Of a stretch of 7,933 nucleotides of DNA, positions 6,518 to 7,933 are shown in pieces. Within the stretch, counting starts at the first letter, position 1; each line of letters starts with the position of its first letter. Both the position numbers and the translations under genes were made by a program. The notes beneath the pieces were generated by a model. The model made no database searches. It saw only the letters and a list, made by a program, of their open reading frames with translations, and was not told where the DNA came from. The DNA is from Acidimicrobiia bacterium (lineage in GTDB: Bacteria; Actinomycetota; Acidimicrobiia; Spongiisociales; UBA5794): positions 1 through 7,933 of the forward strand of contig JAUVNV010000114.1 of assembly GCA_030599515.1 (NCBI GenBank), written 5' to 3'.

Positions 6518-6801
6518 TGGCGGTGTTCGCGATCCAGGGTGGCGCCAGCGATCTGGTCACGTTCGTCGAAGCGCTTGTCGCCTACGCCTTCGGACGCCTC
6601 GCCTCGTTCATCCCGGTCACGCCCGGCGGTCTCGGCACGGTCGATGCTGCGATCACAGCGATTCTCGTGGCATTGGGCGCAGCGAACATCGACGCGCTGG
6701 CCGCGGTGAGGGTGTGGCGAGCCCTGACCTATTTCCCGCAGGTCTTCATCGGCATAGGAACCTTCCTCTTCTGGCGCAGGAAGCAGAGCAAGGCGGCCTG
6801 A
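6492..6801 (+). pseudogene. 5'-truncated copy of the LPG-synthase-TM / flippase-like gene
   Basis: This segment matches 301-610 over all 310 bases without a gap, at about 77% DNA identity and 78 of 101 residues identical by hand alignment, ending in the same KQ-KAA tail and TGA. The family signature is kept (GRLASFIPVTPGGLGTVDA, ALTYFPQVFIGIGTFLF), with about three membrane spans. The front half found in the left gene is missing. An ATG at 6496 could start a 101-residue product, but no convincing ribosome site precedes it. The ATG-to-AGG change putting Arg within AAVRVW, where the left copy has Met, may reflect decay. The frame has no internal stop, so loss was recent or some selection remains. 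It follows xylB by 56 bases in the same frame and converges on the DUF389 gene. Most likely a displaced gene end; an expressed small membrane protein is the alternative. Confidence 0.7.
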
Positions 6802-6807
6802 GCTGGC

Positions 6808-7933
6808 CTACCTGTCGTCACCGACTTCGGTTCGGGTCTCGCCGTCGGCGTCGGAGTAGATGACGACGATGGCGGGGATGTGCTCCACTTCGACGGTGAC
6901 CGGCTTGCCGAATGACTCGGAGAGAGCATCCTCCAGATCCTGGACCAGCGGGATCTGCTCGGGGCCGGTGACGACGATCGACACGTCCGAACCCTTCACT
7001 TCGATGAGGCGGAGTTCGAGGTCCGGTGAGTCCTCGAGCCAAGTCTCGACCGCCTTCTGCGCGTTGGCCTGGTGGGCGGCTGTCGTGAGGACGCTCGACA
7101 CTGTGATGGCGAGTGGGATGGCGATGAGGATCGCGGCGATGCTGACCGTGATCGCGACCCGTTTGATCTCGATGGCGTTCTCCTTCATCTTGGAGACGGG
7201 AGCGAACCCGGTAAGGGCGAACACGATCATCGCGGCGAGGATGATCGACACCAGGTTCGTCAAGAACAGCGTGAACGCTCCGAGGGCGTCTCCGAACATG
7301 CCGGCATGGAGCGTCAACCCAACAACACCGAGCGGCGGCACGAGGGCGACAGCGATCGCGACACCGGCGATCGACGCGGAGACCCGCTTGTTCACGTTCG
7401 CAAACGCACCCGCCGCACCGGCTGCGAGGGCGATACCCATGTCGATGATGTTCGGACTCACCCGGGACGTGACCTGAGAGTTGCTCGCGAGCGGGATGAG
7501 CTGTGGCGCCCAGGCGCCGATGACGAACGCGAGGCCGATCGACGCGCCGACACCGGCGGCGATCATCCCCAGCGACGTCGTGACCCGCTTCGGCCATCCG
7601 TTGACCGCACCAGCAGCCGTGCCGATGATCGGAGTCATCAACGGCGCGAACAACATGGCGCCGATCACCCCGGCGGTTGAATCCTGGAGGATTCCGAACG
7701 TTGCGATCGCCACCGAGAGCAGCAGCATGACCCACCACGCAACGAGCTTGTTCGTCCGGTCGGGTTGTTCGAAGTAGAGGCCGTCGTCGATCTCGTCCCT
7801 GCGGTCGTCGCCGACGTCCTGGAGCATCATCCAATCCCGGACGATCTGAGACACCGACCCGGCATCCACGTCGACCAGGGCATCATCGGTGTGATGCTGG
7901 ATGCCGTAGGCGAGCATCACCCCACCGAGGACA
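6808..7933 (-). CDS. DUF389 family multi-pass membrane protein, partial (N-terminus outside window)
   Basis: The frame is open to the right edge, so the N-terminus is missing; GTG 7920 is in frame but preceded by coding-like LGG. Residues below count from that GTG (370 in all). A polar, acidic N-terminal part reaches about 57. Some seven spans follow near 58-77, 83-106, 114-136, 159-174, 181-203, 214-238 and 255-278. Hallmarks of DUF389 are DSTAGVIGAMLFAPLMTPI at 80-98, SPNIIDMGIALAAGAAGAFA near 155-174, VALVPPLGVVGL at 191-202 and FLTNLVSIILAAM at 219-231. A soluble alpha/beta-like tail of about 90 residues ends in an acidic stretch. The family has no firmly assigned function; transport or a membrane scaffold role is speculative. 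It ends at TAG 6808-6810, six bases from the opposing truncated copy. It seems unrelated to xylose use and may be ordinary chromosome flanking the cassette. Confidence 0.85.
   Translation of the reverse strand, partial: VLGGVMLAYGIQHHTDDALVDVDAGSVSQIVRDWMMLQDVGDDRRDEIDDGLYFEQPDRTNKLVAWWVMLLLSVAIATFGILQDSTAGVIGAMLFAPLMTPIIGTAAGAVNGWPKRVTTSLGMIAAGVGASIGLAFVIGAWAPQLIPLASNSQVTSRVSPNIIDMGIALAAGAAGAFANVNKRVSASIAGVAIAVALVPPLGVVGLTLHAGMFGDALGAFTLFLTNLVSIILAAMIVFALTGFAPVSKMKENAIEIKRVAITVSIAAILIAIPLAITVSSVLTTAAHQANAQKAVETWLEDSPDLELRLIEVKGSDVSIVVTGPEQIPLVQDLEDALSESFGKPVTVEVEHIPAIVVIYSDADGETRTEVGDDR

Noticed and set aside
6818..7834. 338-codon minus-strand frame overlapping the DUF389 gene
   Set aside because: The translation is dominated by Arg, His, Pro and Gly, typical of an out-of-frame shadow, while the DUF389 frame has clear membrane motifs.

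Overview
The window is high-GC bacterial DNA with a strong G/C bias at third codon positions, GTG as well as ATG starts, and clear Shine-Dalgarno sites. It looks like a high-GC actinobacterium-type genome, but no marker gene fixes the taxon. The central block (about 683-6435) is a compact D-xylose catabolic cassette built around a divergent promoter region at 3828-4051.

The minus-strand arm, in transcription order, is a Gfo/Idh/MocA oxidoreductase (3827-2829, possibly a D-xylose 1-dehydrogenase), xylose isomerase XylA of the long E. coli-like class (2759-1431), and a short-chain dehydrogenase/reductase (1402-683). The plus-strand arm is a DUF4380/galactose-mutarotase-like protein (4052-4945) whose stop overlaps the start of xylulokinase XylB (4942-6435). 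A simple model is that the mutarotase-like protein equilibrates sugar anomers, XylA makes D-xylulose and XylB makes D-xylulose 5-phosphate for the pentose phosphate pathway. The two oxidoreductases would add a redox side branch on xylose or a related sugar. No transporter or regulator lies in the window.

The cassette sits between two related gene ends. On the left (2-610) is the 3' part of an LPG-synthase-TM/flippase-like membrane protein gene that enters from outside the window. On the right (6492-6801), directly after xylB, is a headless copy of the last 310 bases of the same kind of gene, in the same orientation, gap-free and about 77% identical by hand alignment. The similarity begins with a 26-bp perfect direct repeat (301-326 and 6492-6517). 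This resembles the footprint left when an island inserts into the 3' end of a gene, supplies a new 3' end and displaces the old one, although no integrase is visible.

The right edge holds most of a DUF389 multi-pass membrane protein on the minus strand (7933-6808). It converges on the truncated copy with only six bases between the stop codons, and its N-terminus is cut by the window edge. I found no RNA gene, CRISPR array or recognisable transposase. The most interesting points are the duplicated gene end bracketing the cassette and the joining of isomerase-pathway genes with uncharacterised oxidoreductase and mutarotase-like genes.
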